Shown: positions 25,033 to 34,264, numbered from the stretch's first letter. The stretch is 64,000 nt of DNA from Polyangium jinanense (GCF_028435365.1 NZ_JAGTJJ010000042.1:32380-96379); one strand, 5' to 3'. Made by a program: numbers and translations. The notes: generated by a model not told the origin, from the sequence alone.

Positions 25033-26454
25033 TCACGCGCCGATGAGCGCGCCTCCGCAGACCCGAACCGTCCGCCCCGTGATCCCCGCGGCCCCCGGGC
25101 TCGCGAGGAATGTGATGACCTCGGCCACGTCCTCGGGCAAACCACCCTGCCCGAGCGCGGCGAGGCGCCGCCCTGCTTCACGCACCGCCACCGGGATCGC
25201 CGCCGTCAACCGCGTCTCGATGAACCCCGGCGCGACCGCATTCACCGTGATGCCCCGCTCCGCCAGGATTGGCGCGAGCCCCGCGACGAACCCGAGGATC
25301 CCCGCCTTCGAGGCCGCATACGCCGATTGCCCGACGTTGCCGGCGATCCCCGCAATCGACGACAAGCACACGACACGCCCGCCCTCGCGCATCAGCGGCT
25401 CGAGCGCCTCGTGTGTCCGGACGACCGCGCCGAGGTTCACGCCGATCACCTCGTCCCATTGCTTCTCGCTCATGCGCCCGAGCGTCTTGTCCCGCGTGAT
25501 CCCCGCGTTGTGCACGACGACGTCGAGCCCGCCGAGCTCCCGCACCACATCCGCGATCCGCGCGGTCGCATCGTCCGCCCCGAGATCCACGAGCAGCGCC
25601 GAGCCTTGAATCGATCGCGCGAGCTGGCTCGTCGGCCCATCGTCGCCCGGTCTGTCCAGACAGACGACGTGCGCCCCCTCCTCGGCGAGTCGCCGCGCCG
25701 TCGCCGCGCCGATGCCCCGCGCCGCGCCCGTCACAACCGCGACCTTCTTTTCGAGCGGCCGCACGAACGGCGGTTTTTCGTCGGACACCTTCGTCCGTGC
25801 ATCGACCACGAACGGCTGAGCCGAGACGAACGCCGATCGCGGCGAAAGCAAGAATCGAAGCACCGGCCCGAGGCGCGCCTCGGCGCCTTTCTCCACGCGC
25901 ACGAGGTTCGCCGTCGCGCCCCCGCGGCCGATCTCCTTGGCCACGCTCCGGACGAACCCTTCGAGCGCGGCTTGCGCGGCCGCCGCCGCGGGCCCATTCC
26001 CGCTCGGCCGCCCGAGCACGAGCACGCGGCCCGACCGCGCGAGGCGGCTGACCAGCGGGTGAAACGTCTCGTAAAGGGCGCGAAGGCCGGCGACGTCCCG
26101 GAGCCCCGTCGCATCGAAAACCACGCCCGCGACACGCTCGTTGTCCCCGAGCGCCGAAAGCGCGCGCGCAGGCCTGCCGTAGGCTTCGCCCGGCTCCACG
26201 AACGCGGACGCGATCGAATCGGACCCGGTCGAGTACGCATTCGCGCCCGCCGCCGCGAGCGTCTCCGCAATCACGGGCGCGAGCTCGGCGCCCGCCGACG
26301 CGCCCACGACCACACTCGCGTCCGCGAGGGGCCTCTCGCGCCACGGCCCGCGCGCGCGCCGGAGCGGCACCGGCAGCGGAATGGGCAAACCAAGCGCATT
26401 CACGACCGCCCGCGCCCGGGCGTTCCTACCAATCTCGAGCAAAACGTCACTCAT
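25033..26454 (-). CDS. FabG4-type 3-ketoacyl reductase
   Basis: A 473-residue short-chain dehydrogenase of the high-molecular-weight FabG class. The N-terminal ~200 residues form a flavodoxin-like domain without catalytic motifs, and the C-terminal half is the reductase: cofactor loop TGAARGIGAAT, NAG in VVHNAGITRD, active-site Ser in CLSSIAGIAG and the YAASK pair. Enzymes of this shape reduce 3-ketoacyl-CoA in mycobacteria. The ATG at 26454 overlaps the stop of the MaoC gene by four bases and has AAGGG upstream. It works between hydratase and thiolase in the pathway, in either direction. Confidence 0.9.
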   Translation of the reverse strand: MSDVLLEIGRNARARAVVNALGLPIPLPVPLRRARGPWRERPLADASVVVGASAGAELAPVIAETLAAAGANAYSTGSDSIASAFVEPGEAYGRPARALSALGDNERVAGVVFDATGLRDVAGLRALYETFHPLVSRLARSGRVLVLGRPSGNGPAAAAAQAALEGFVRSVAKEIGRGGATANLVRVEKGAEARLGPVLRFLLSPRSAFVSAQPFVVDARTKVSDEKPPFVRPLEKKVAVVTGAARGIGAATARRLAEEGAHVVCLDRPGDDGPTSQLARSIQGSALLVDLGADDATARIADVVRELGGLDVVVHNAGITRDKTLGRMSEKQWDEVIGVNLGAVVRTHEALEPLMREGGRVVCLSSIAGIAGNVGQSAYAASKAGILGFVAGLAPILAERGITVNAVAPGFIETRLTAAIPVAVREAGRRLAALGQGGLPEDVAEVITFLASPGAAGITGRTVRVCGGALIGA

Positions 26455-27341
26455 GATCCCTTCTCCGCCTCGAAGTGACCTTCCAGATAACTTCCGCCCC
26501 CATGGGCGTCTCCCACCCAGATCCCGCGATTCTGATCGACGTACACGCCGACCCGCGCGGGCAGGACGAGCGGCCGGGTGAACCGCACGTCGATGGTTTG
26601 CAGCCGGCTCGGATCCCCCGCGAGCCGCGCCCGGTTCAAGGCCTCGACCGCCCGCGCGAGCGTCGAGAACCCGTGCAGGATGCACGACCGGAAGCCCGCC
26701 GCGCGCGCATACGGCGCGATCCAGTGGATCGGATTAAAATCGCCGGTGAGCTTCGCGAAGTCGAGCCCCGCGCTCTCCGGGATGCGGGAAAACGCGATTT
26801 CACGCGCGTCCGCCGGCACCGTCGGCCGCGCCTTCTTCTCCTTGCCTTCGCGCTTCTCGAGCGGAATGAACGTGCGCATCTCGGCCACGAGCGCCATGCC
26901 CGCGCTCTCCGTGCCCGTCTCGATCACCTGCGTCACGAGCGCGCGGTGGCCGTCGTCGTCCACACGATCGATCCGCGCCCGCACGCGGAGCGGCTCGTTT
27001 GCCGGCAACATCGCGCGTTGCTCGATCCGACAGCCCGCATTCACCACGCGGCTCAGCGGATACGGCAGCACCGCGAGCGCCCGCGCCGCGAGGGGAAATC
27101 CCCATTGCGGAAACATGTGCGCCGGCAAGCGTCCGCGATACCACGCGGGATCGCCGCCCACGTGCCGCACGTAATCGCGCACGAGCTCCGCGGGCCGCGG
27201 CGGAATCTCCTCCTCCAGCCACCCGCCCCGCTCCGGATCGATCCCGCTCGCCGGCCGACGCACGAGCGACGCGAGCGCCGCCTGCCCCATTCCTTTCAGC
27301 ACCGGGAGCTGCGAAAGCACGTGTTTCGTCGAGACACCCAT
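26451..27341 (-). CDS. MaoC-type (R)-hydratase, HtdX-like double hotdog
   Basis: A 296-residue enoyl-CoA hydratase with two hotdog halves. The C-terminal half has the hydratase-2 motif: LTGDFNPIHWIAPYARAAGF, with the catalytic Asp and His in D-x-N-x-x-H. The size and partners match HtdX of mycobacteria, an (R)-3-hydroxyacyl dehydratase. Its product matches the stereochemistry of the FabG4-type reductase encoded next. It begins five bases after the acyl-CoA dehydrogenase stop and overlaps the next start. Confidence 0.85.
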   Translation of the reverse strand: MGVSTKHVLSQLPVLKGMGQAALASLVRRPASGIDPERGGWLEEEIPPRPAELVRDYVRHVGGDPAWYRGRLPAHMFPQWGFPLAARALAVLPYPLSRVVNAGCRIEQRAMLPANEPLRVRARIDRVDDDGHRALVTQVIETGTESAGMALVAEMRTFIPLEKREGKEKKARPTVPADAREIAFSRIPESAGLDFAKLTGDFNPIHWIAPYARAAGFRSCILHGFSTLARAVEALNRARLAGDPSRLQTIDVRFTRPLVLPARVGVYVDQNRGIWVGDAHGGGSYLEGHFEAEKGS

Positions 27342-27346
27342 GGGTT

Positions 27347-29272
27347 TTACTCCGCGGCGACGGCCTGCTTTTCGGCCTCGGGCGAGAGCATCGCGAGGAT
27401 ACGTCCGCCCGTCGTGGTGATTTCCTCGTGAAGCGCGCGCGCCCGGAGCTCGGCCCGATCGAGATACCTCTCGGCAAGCTCCCGCCGCCCCGGATGTTTT
27501 TTCGCCTGCGCGACCAGAATCTCCGCGATGGCCTCGTCCGCGAGGAGGCGAATGAGCCGCTCGGCGTGCAACATCGCGAGCGAAAAATCCCGTTTTGGAT
27601 CCCAGCCCTTCGTCAAGGCGTCGGGCCAGGACGCAAACGGCACGACCGTCAGCGTCCGCAGCTTGCCCGCCGCGGTGCGCGTGAGGAGGTGCTGCTGCGC
27701 CGAAAGCGAATACCCCTGCACCCGCGCGAGGCGCCGATCGAGCTCGTCTTTCCCCGTCAACGCGCCGAGCCGCGCGTCCGCGATCCGCGCGAGGAAATCA
27801 CGCGGCCGCTTGATGGCACCGAGCAGCGTGTCCTTCATGGCCATGAGCGCCTGGATCTGGCTCGTCCCCTCGTAAATGGGCATCACGAGCGCGTCGCGCA
27901 AAAGCTTCTCCGCGCCGTAATCCTTCGTGTACCCGACGCCGCCGTGGATCTGGATCGCGCGCCGGGCAATCTCCACGGCCTTCTCCGCGGCCAGGTATTT
28001 CAAGAGCGGCGTGAGCCTGCGCGAACGCGCGCGCCACCGCGGCAGCTCGCGCGCCACGCGCTCCCGCTCGGCCGGCCCGAGCCCCGCCGAGAATCGCTCG
28101 AAGAGCACGAGCTTCTGCGCCATCTCCTCGCTGTACGCCGCGTCCACCGCGAGCGCCCTGAGCCCCTGGATGTCCGTGCGCATCTCGTCGAGGTAATCGG
28201 CGATCATCTCGTGCCGCGCGATCGGCTTCCCCATCGAGCGCCGCTCCTCGGCATACGACTTCGCCAGGCGATACGCGGACTCCGCGAGCCCGATGCTCTC
28301 GAACCCCACGCCGACGCGCGCGTTGTTCATGAGCACGAGCATGTACTTGAATCCCTCGCCGCGCTTGCCGACGAGCTCCCCCGGCACGTTCTCGAACGAA
28401 AGCGCCGCCGTCACCGAGCCGTGGTGCCCGAGTTTTTCCTCGACCCGATCGATCGTCACGTACCGCTTGCGCGTCCCATCCGGCAGATCGTCATAAGCCT
28501 TGACGAGGAACATCGACAGACCGCCGAGCCCCGCGAACGGATCGTCCGGGTTCTTCGCGTCCTCGGTCCGCGCGATGACGAAATGGTATTTTCCGTGCCC
28601 CGACGTGATGAAAATCTTTTGGCCCGAGAGATACCAGCGCCCATCGGCCCCGAGCTCCGCGCGCGTGCGCAGCGCGGCCATGTCGCTGCCCGCGTTCGGC
28701 TCCGTGATATCCATGCAGCCCCACGCGTCTCCGCGGGCGATTTCCTCGATCGCGCTCGCGAAACGCGTGGACTCGATCCGCCCGCGCGCCGGGTCGAGCG
28801 CCGTCGATCCCTCGTAGATCGAATACGCGAGCATGGCCATCGCCATCCCGCCGTGGAACGAGTGATGCGTCATCACCGACACGTCGGCGCGCGCGATCAT
28901 CTCGCCGGAGAGGAAATACAGAAGCAGCGGCGCATTCAGCCCCCCGAGCTCCCGCGGCAAACACAGCCTGTGCAGCTCCGCCGCCTTGATCGCCTCGAAG
29001 ATCTGGTTCATCGCCGGCCCGGCGATCGCCTCGCCGTCTTCGAGGTGCGTGTCCTCGCGATCGATCGCGGCAGCGCGCGTCGCGATCTGCTCGGCCGCGA
29101 GCGCGCCCGTCGATTCGGCGACTTCGCGATAGAAGGCCACGGCCTCCTGGGGCGTCTTGAAGCCGTCCTCGGTTCGATAGCCGAGCTCGGTCACCTCCAC
29201 GAGCGGAGCCCAGTCGACACCTTCCTCGAAATGGAACCGCAGGTCGTCGTTGTCGGTGAAGAAATTGGCCAT
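27347..29272 (-). CDS. Acyl-CoA dehydrogenase, FadE5-like
   Basis: A 641-residue FAD enzyme carrying out the first oxidation of fatty acyl-CoA. It is longer than the common 380-residue dehydrogenases, as in the FadE5/AidB-like long class. Motifs: ITEPNAGSDMA (flavin/substrate loop), QKIFITSGHGKYHF, GVGYTKDYGAEKLLRDA, and the catalytic Glu in MPIYEGTSQIQ. It is the first catabolic gene of the operon, four bases after tetR. The mycobacterial counterpart shares the same operon partners. Confidence 0.9.
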   Translation of the reverse strand: MANFFTDNDDLRFHFEEGVDWAPLVEVTELGYRTEDGFKTPQEAVAFYREVAESTGALAAEQIATRAAAIDREDTHLEDGEAIAGPAMNQIFEAIKAAELHRLCLPRELGGLNAPLLLYFLSGEMIARADVSVMTHHSFHGGMAMAMLAYSIYEGSTALDPARGRIESTRFASAIEEIARGDAWGCMDITEPNAGSDMAALRTRAELGADGRWYLSGQKIFITSGHGKYHFVIARTEDAKNPDDPFAGLGGLSMFLVKAYDDLPDGTRKRYVTIDRVEEKLGHHGSVTAALSFENVPGELVGKRGEGFKYMLVLMNNARVGVGFESIGLAESAYRLAKSYAEERRSMGKPIARHEMIADYLDEMRTDIQGLRALAVDAAYSEEMAQKLVLFERFSAGLGPAERERVARELPRWRARSRRLTPLLKYLAAEKAVEIARRAIQIHGGVGYTKDYGAEKLLRDALVMPIYEGTSQIQALMAMKDTLLGAIKRPRDFLARIADARLGALTGKDELDRRLARVQGYSLSAQQHLLTRTAAGKLRTLTVVPFASWPDALTKGWDPKRDFSLAMLHAERLIRLLADEAIAEILVAQAKKHPGRRELAERYLDRAELRARALHEEITTTGGRILAMLSPEAEKQAVAAE

Positions 29273-29276
29273 GGAT

Positions 29277-29915
29277 TCACCTTTTCGGAAGGGCCCCGCC
29301 GCGCGGCCGGGCGGGGGTAAACAAGCTCGCGCGCGCGATCCGAGCGAGCTCCTTGTCGCTGCGGGCGCGCGCGTCGTCGTCGAGCGCCCCTTGCATCACG
29401 GACGCCGTCGCGACCGCGGAGATGACGAACAGCATCACGTGCAGCACGTACGCCTCCGGATCGACGTCGGCGTGGTGTTTTCCCGCGGCCTGCCCGGAGC
29501 GAATGTACCCCGCGACCGCCTCGAGCCACGGACGCACCGGCCCTCGCAAGAGCTTCCGCATCTCGGCAGGCCGATCGAGCGCCTCGCGCAAGACGACCCG
29601 CGCGCGATCCGGATCCGCGGCGAAGAACCCGGAAAGCTCGCCAAACACCGCCTCGAACCGATCCTCGCTCGCCGCCGCCGCGAGCAAGAGCCGCGGCAAC
29701 GTATCATTCCAGTGCGCGAGGATCGCGCCGAGGACCGCCTGACGCAGGTGCTCCTTTGACGGGAAATGGTGCAGCACCGCCTGCTTCGTCAACGAGACCT
29801 CGTCCGCCACCGCTTGCAGGCTGGTCGCGTCGAAGCCTTGCGCCGCGAAGAGGCGCGTCGCCGCGGCAACGATGGCGCGCGGCACGTCGGGGTCGGGAGA
29901 TCGAGCCAGAACCAT
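29277..29915 (-). CDS. TetR-family repressor of the fatty-acid operon
   Basis: A 212-residue regulator. Residues about 10-60 form the DNA-binding helix-turn-helix (ATRLFAAQGFDATSLQAVAD then VSLTKQAVLHHFPSKEHL). The C-terminal ligand domain is Ala/Leu-rich, compatible with an acyl-CoA or fatty-acid ligand. It is the first gene of a five-gene unit of lipid enzymes, and a palindrome lies 16 bases upstream of its ATG, so autorepression relieved by an acyl ligand is likely. The ligand is inferred. Confidence 0.85.
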   Translation of the reverse strand: MVLARSPDPDVPRAIVAAATRLFAAQGFDATSLQAVADEVSLTKQAVLHHFPSKEHLRQAVLGAILAHWNDTLPRLLLAAAASEDRFEAVFGELSGFFAADPDRARVVLREALDRPAEMRKLLRGPVRPWLEAVAGYIRSGQAAGKHHADVDPEAYVLHVMLFVISAVATASVMQGALDDDARARSDKELARIARASLFTPARPRGGALPKR

Positions 29916-29931
29916 CCGGTCAGGACTTCCC

Positions 29932-29943
29932 TACCAGTTGGTA
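29932..29943. promoter_or_regulatory. Candidate TetR operator
   Basis: TACCAGTTGGTA is an inverted repeat with five-base arms TACCA and TGGTA. It sits between the tetR start (29915) and the divergent receptor gene, where TetR repressors usually bind. It could control both directions. Not proven; no second copy was noticed in the window. Confidence 0.6.
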
Positions 29944-30047
29944 AGCGGCCGGTCAAGTGCGGTCTTACGTGCCGCGTCATGAAGCCGGGGCGTGACACGG
30001 GCGTACGTCTGCCGGCCGATCCAACGGCCGTTCCACGAGGACGCGAA

Positions 30048-32510
30048 ATGGGTAGCACGACAAGCAATGCTCGTGCTACCAGCTCGGGACGAGATCCTCG
30101 CTTGCGTCCGCGCCTCCTTTTCCCTTCGTCCCTCCTCCTTCTGGCATGGCTCGTCGCCTTGCCCGCGCGCGCGCACGACGAGGTCACGCCACCCGTGCCG
30201 AAGAGCCAGCCCGCGCCGACGTGGCCCGAAGGCCGCGCGGAGGCGCACGACGTGATCGTCCCGCTTTTGATCACCGTCGGCCCCGACGGCCGCGCCGTGG
30301 CGATCGAGATCGAGGCGAGCGTCTCGCCGGCCTTCGACGCCGAGGCGCTCCGCGCCGCGGCGCAGTGGACGTTCGAGCCCGCGCGCCAGAACGGAACGCC
30401 CGTGAAGGCGCGGATCCGGATGATCGCCCGATTCGAGGGCGTGACCGCGGTACCACCGGACAAACCAGCGGACAAACCCGCGCCCGGCCTCCTGGATCCG
30501 CCCCCGCATTCGCATCCGCATCCGCCGCCGCCCCCGCCTCCGCGCCCGATTGCCGTGACCGTTCGCGGCGAAGGCCCGCCGCGCAGCGCCTCCGAGGTCG
30601 TGCAAAAGCGCGACGTCCTCGCGGCGGCGCCGCATCGCACGGCGAGTGATCTCCTGCGCGTGGTTCCCGGCGTTTTCATCACGCAGCACGGCGGCCAGGG
30701 CAAGGCACATCAGATTTTTTTGCGTGGCTTCGACGCGGCCCACGGGCAGGATCTCGAGCTCCGCGTCGCGGGCGCGCCCGCGAACGAGGTCTCGAACATT
30801 CACGGCCAGGGTTATGCCGACCTGCATTTCGTGATGCCCGAGGTCGTGAAGAGCGTCCGCGCGAAGGCCGGGCCCTACGACCCGCGGCAGGGCGATTTCG
30901 CGGTCGCGGGAACCATCGAAATGGATCTCGGCCTCGCCGAGACGGGTTTTACCTCGTCCCTCGGGCTCGGCACCTACGGCGAGCGGCGCCTCTTCCTCGC
31001 GTATCGCCCCCAAGGCACGACCGAAGCGACCTTCGCGGCCTTCGAGGCGCAAAGCACCGACGGATTCGGCCCCTCGCGCGCCGCGCGCCGCGCCTCCGCG
31101 ATCGCCCAGCACGTCTTTCCGATCAGCACGAGCCTCTCGGCCCGCGTGATGGCCTCGGCCTACGCGGCGCGTTTTTCCTCGCCGGGCGTGCTCCGCCGCG
31201 ACGACATCGAGCGTGGCCTCGTCGATCGATTCGCGACCTACGACGCGCGCCAGGGCGGCGACTCGACCCGCATCCAGGTCGTCCTCTCCCTCGATCACGA
31301 TGACGACAGCGGCAAAGCGCGCTTCTCCTTCACGCCCTACTTCGTCGCGCGTGGCCTCCGGCTCCGCGCCAATTACACGGGCTTCCTCCTCGACCCGGTC
31401 GACGGCGACGCGCAGCAGCAGATCAACGAGGCGACGACGTTCGGTTTGTCCACGCATTACCACCGGAAGACGCCGATCTTCTCCCCCGAGGACTCCCTCG
31501 AAATCGGCGTCCAGGCCCGGGGCGACACGATCGAGCAATCGCAGCGCCGCCTCTCGGTCGTCACCGATCGCGTCATGGAAACGCGCGTCGATGCCCGCGC
31601 ACGCGCCGCCGACGTGGCCGGATACGTCGACGCCTCGCTCCGGCCGCTCCGCCGCGTGGTGATCCGCGGCGGCGTGCGCGTGGACGGGCTTTTTTATGGC
31701 GTCACGGACCTCGCCACGGGCGAAGGCGCGGGAGCGGCGCGCGCGGCCATGGGCGCGCGCGTGGGAGGCAAAGCGACGGTCGACGTCACCTTGATCCCGG
31801 GCCTGCACGCGGTCGCGAGTTATGGCGACGGCTTTCGCTCCCCGCAGGCCCGGACCCTCGGCGACGGCGAACGCACGCCCTTCACCACCGTGCGCTCCTT
31901 CGAGGCGGGCATTCGTTATGCCGACGGCGACCGCATGCGCGCGAACCTCGCCGTCTTTCACACCCGCCTCTCCGACGACCTCGTCTTCGACGAAAAGGCC
32001 ACCGCCTACGAACGCGTCGCCGCCACGCAGCGCACCGGCTTTTCGCTCGATTTCGTCCTCCGTCCGCGCGCGTGGATCGTCGAGAGCGGCAGCGTCACGT
32101 ATACCCGCGCATCCTTCACAGCGGGCCCCGATATCGGCTCGCTCGTCCCCTACACGCCCCAGCTCGTCGCGCGCACCGACGTCGCGCTCACGCCTCGCCT
32201 CGCCCGCCTTTTCCGTCGGGATCTCGTGGGCAAGATCGGCGTCGGCCTCGCCTACCTCGGCGTTCGGCCTTTGCGTTTCGCCGAGGTTGGCCGGGACATC
32301 TTCCTCGCCGACGCCACGATCGGCGCGCGGCTGCGCGAGGTCGAGATCGAGCTCGACGTCTACAACCTGCTCGACGCGAAATGGTACGACGGCCAGTTCA
32401 CCTACGCTTCGAGCTTCACGCGCGGCGCGGCGCCTTCGCTCGTTCCGCTCCAGCATGTGACGGTCGGCGCGCCGCTCACCTTGATGGGCACCTTGTCCCT
32501 CCACCTCTAG
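30048..32510 (+). CDS. TonB-dependent receptor with N-terminal TonB-like domain
   Basis: An 820-residue outer-membrane receptor. After a signal peptide (LLLLAWLVALPARA) comes a roughly 90-residue domain with the TonB C-terminal signature: the VTVGPDGRAVAIEIE-like strand, then FDAEALRAAAQWTFEPARQNG. A His/Pro-rich linker (HSHPHPPPPPPP) follows, then the plug (ASDLLRVVPGVFITQHGGQG, FLRGFDAAHGQDLELRVAG) and a 22-strand barrel ending ...LSLHL. A TonB-like domain usually belongs to the energising protein, so a receptor carrying one is notable; it may take the place of the carboxypeptidase-like domain. The ATG 30048 has a GAGG site; a TTG at 30102 would give a compact signal peptide and leave the inverted repeat untranslated. 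Substrate unknown, probably a metal or metal complex. Confidence 0.85.
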   Translation: MGSTTSNARATSSGRDPRLRPRLLFPSSLLLLAWLVALPARAHDEVTPPVPKSQPAPTWPEGRAEAHDVIVPLLITVGPDGRAVAIEIEASVSPAFDAEALRAAAQWTFEPARQNGTPVKARIRMIARFEGVTAVPPDKPADKPAPGLLDPPPHSHPHPPPPPPPRPIAVTVRGEGPPRSASEVVQKRDVLAAAPHRTASDLLRVVPGVFITQHGGQGKAHQIFLRGFDAAHGQDLELRVAGAPANEVSNIHGQGYADLHFVMPEVVKSVRAKAGPYDPRQGDFAVAGTIEMDLGLAETGFTSSLGLGTYGERRLFLAYRPQGTTEATFAAFEAQSTDGFGPSRAARRASAIAQHVFPISTSLSARVMASAYAARFSSPGVLRRDDIERGLVDRFATYDARQGGDSTRIQVVLSLDHDDDSGKARFSFTPYFVARGLRLRANYTGFLLDPVDGDAQQQINEATTFGLSTHYHRKTPIFSPEDSLEIGVQARGDTIEQSQRRLSVVTDRVMETRVDARARAADVAGYVDASLRPLRRVVIRGGVRVDGLFYGVTDLATGEGAGAARAAMGARVGGKATVDVTLIPGLHAVASYGDGFRSPQARTLGDGERTPFTTVRSFEAGIRYADGDRMRANLAVFHTRLSDDLVFDEKATAYERVAATQRTGFSLDFVLRPRAWIVESGSVTYTRASFTAGPDIGSLVPYTPQLVARTDVALTPRLARLFRRDLVGKIGVGLAYLGVRPLRFAEVGRDIFLADATIGARLREVEIELDVYNLLDAKWYDGQFTYASSFTRGAAPSLVPLQHVTVGAPLTLMGTLSLHL
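30051..30080. promoter_or_regulatory. Perfect 30-bp inverted repeat at the receptor start
   Basis: Arms GGTAGCACGA (30051-30060) and TCGTGCTACC (30071-30080) are exact complements around a ten-base spacer CAAGCAATGC. It begins right after the ATG at 30048. As RNA it makes a stable hairpin; as DNA it has the size of a dimer binding site. If translation starts at the TTG at 30102 the repeat lies in the leader. No other copy was noticed in the window. Confidence 0.55.
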
Positions 32511-32524
32511 AATCCGAGGAGTAC

Positions 32525-33370
32525 ATGAAGCTCTCCATGGTTCGCCTGGGCCTCTCCTCCGCCGCCGGGTTTTTCCTGGTCGGCCTCTCCCTCGCCACGG
32601 GCGCCCTCGCCTCCGCCTGCGGCCCCGCCGAAACCACGAGCGGCAAGCGTGTCGCCTTGCAGACGCGTATCGTCGCCGACGACGGGATCGACGCGCCGTT
32701 CGTCAATGCCTACGGCTGGTCGATCCGCCTCTCGCTCGCCGCCGTCTCCATCGGCCCGCTCTATTACTTCAATGGCGCGCCGATCTTCTCGGCCGCCGCC
32801 GCGCCACCGCGCCCGGGCGATACGTTCGCACGCTTCCTCGGCCTCGGCGTGGCCCACGCGCACCCCGGCCATTACCAGGCCGGCGACGCGATGGGCCAGG
32901 TGCTCGTCTCGTCCTCGGTGGACCTCGCGAAAGGCCCCGCGGACCTCCCGCCCGGCGATGGCGTGGCCGGCCTTTATCGCTCCGCCCGCTTCTCGTACGA
33001 GCCCGCGCCCACGGGCGACGCGAAGGACACGCTCGCGGGGCACGTCGTCGTGCTCGAAGGCGAGGCGCAGAAAGACACGCTGACACGAATCTTCCGCGTC
33101 GAGGCCGACGCCGCCGACATCCTCGACGCTTACGGCGAGCCGCGCCTCGAAGGATGCGCCTTCGAGGGCGAGCCCGACGTGCAAAACGACGGCACCATCA
33201 CGATTCACATCGCGCCGAGTGTATGGCTCGATCAGGCCGAATTCGACGCGGTTCCGGAGAGCGCGGACGGTTCGCCCGTGGTCCTGCCGCGGGACGGCCT
33301 GGCCTTCCGTGCCATCACGCGCGGCTTCAAAAAAGGGTCCGCCGTGACCTTCGCGTATTCGACACCTTGA
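32525..33370 (+). CDS. Lipoprotein with His-rich HAHPGH motif
   Basis: A 281-residue lipoprotein: the signal peptide ends in TGALASAC (Cys32). The first half of the mature part carries GVAHAHPGHYQAGDAMG, with three closely spaced His residues that could bind metal. The rest is beta-rich with no recognised domain (LTRIFRVEADAADILDAYG, VWLDQAEFDAV). A strong GAGGAG site precedes the ATG at 32525, 14 bases after the receptor stop. The likely job is to pass a metal or ligand to or from the receptor; this is inference from the motif and neighbours. Confidence 0.75.
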   Translation: MKLSMVRLGLSSAAGFFLVGLSLATGALASACGPAETTSGKRVALQTRIVADDGIDAPFVNAYGWSIRLSLAAVSIGPLYYFNGAPIFSAAAAPPRPGDTFARFLGLGVAHAHPGHYQAGDAMGQVLVSSSVDLAKGPADLPPGDGVAGLYRSARFSYEPAPTGDAKDTLAGHVVVLEGEAQKDTLTRIFRVEADAADILDAYGEPRLEGCAFEGEPDVQNDGTITIHIAPSVWLDQAEFDAVPESADGSPVVLPRDGLAFRAITRGFKKGSAVTFAYSTP

Positions 33371-33380
33371 GGAGAATCCC

Positions 33381-34244
33381 ATGAAACGACTGTCTGGAAT
33401 GACGCACCTTTGCTTCGCCGCCGCGCTCCTCGCCGGTTGCGGCGCCGAAGAGCCCGCGGGCACGGGGGACGTGGCGATCACGACCTGGGGCGAGGGGTAC
33501 ATCGAGGAGGAAATCCCGGCGTCCGACTTCGAGGACGGCTGGAGCATCAAATTCTCGAAATTCCTCGTGGTGCTCGGCGGCGTGCGCATCGCCGACGATA
33601 CCGGGGCGATCGGCGCCGAGCTGAAGACCACGAAAATCGTCGATCACGTGGCCCCGGGGGTCAAGCCGCTCGTCACGTTCGAGGACCTCGAGGCCAAACC
33701 GTGGACGAACGTCAGCTTCGAGGTTCGCCCCGCGGGGGGCGATACCGAGCTCGGCGACGGCGCGACCGCGGCCGACCTCGACGCAATGAAACAAAGCAAA
33801 TACGCCATCTGGGCCGAGGGCGAGGCCACGCAGGGCGCCGTGAAAAAGACGTTCCGCTGGGGCTTCGGCGTGCCCACGGCATACACCGAATGCAAAGGCG
33901 AGAAAGACGGCCGTGAGACCGTCGGCGTCCTCATCACGAACGGCGGCATCGACAACGTGGAGCTCACGATCCACGGCGATCACCTCTTCTACGACGACCT
34001 GCAATCGCCGAACGCGAAGTTGCGCTTCAACGCTCTCGCCTCGGCGGACACGGACAACGACGGCGAAGTGACGCTCGCCGAGCTCGCGGCCAAGAAGCTC
34101 GTGGACATCGATCCCGCGGACGGCGCCTATGGCACGGGCGCGGCTGGCGACGTGAACGACCTCGGCGCGTTCGTCACGGACCTCTCCCGCACCGTGGGGC
34201 ATTTCCGCGGCGAGGGCGAGTGCATCGCGACGGATCCGAAATGA
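33381..34244 (+). CDS. Lipoprotein with EF-hand-like loop
   Basis: A 287-residue lipoprotein, signal peptide ending FAAALLAGC. The mature part begins with acidic and aromatic segments (EGYIEEEIPASDFEDGWSIK), contains LTIHGDHLFYDDLQ with paired His residues, and near the C-terminus the loop DTDNDGEVTLAEL, which fits a calcium-binding EF-hand loop. The family is not recognised, though the two lipoproteins of this unit seem unrelated to each other. GAGGAG precedes the ATG, and the gene follows the previous stop by ten bases, so receptor and both lipoproteins form one operon. Confidence 0.75.
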   Translation: MKRLSGMTHLCFAAALLAGCGAEEPAGTGDVAITTWGEGYIEEEIPASDFEDGWSIKFSKFLVVLGGVRIADDTGAIGAELKTTKIVDHVAPGVKPLVTFEDLEAKPWTNVSFEVRPAGGDTELGDGATAADLDAMKQSKYAIWAEGEATQGAVKKTFRWGFGVPTAYTECKGEKDGRETVGVLITNGGIDNVELTIHGDHLFYDDLQSPNAKLRFNALASADTDNDGEVTLAELAAKKLVDIDPADGAYGTGAAGDVNDLGAFVTDLSRTVGHFRGEGECIATDPK

Positions 34245-34264
34245 CGTTCCCCCTGCCGGAAATG

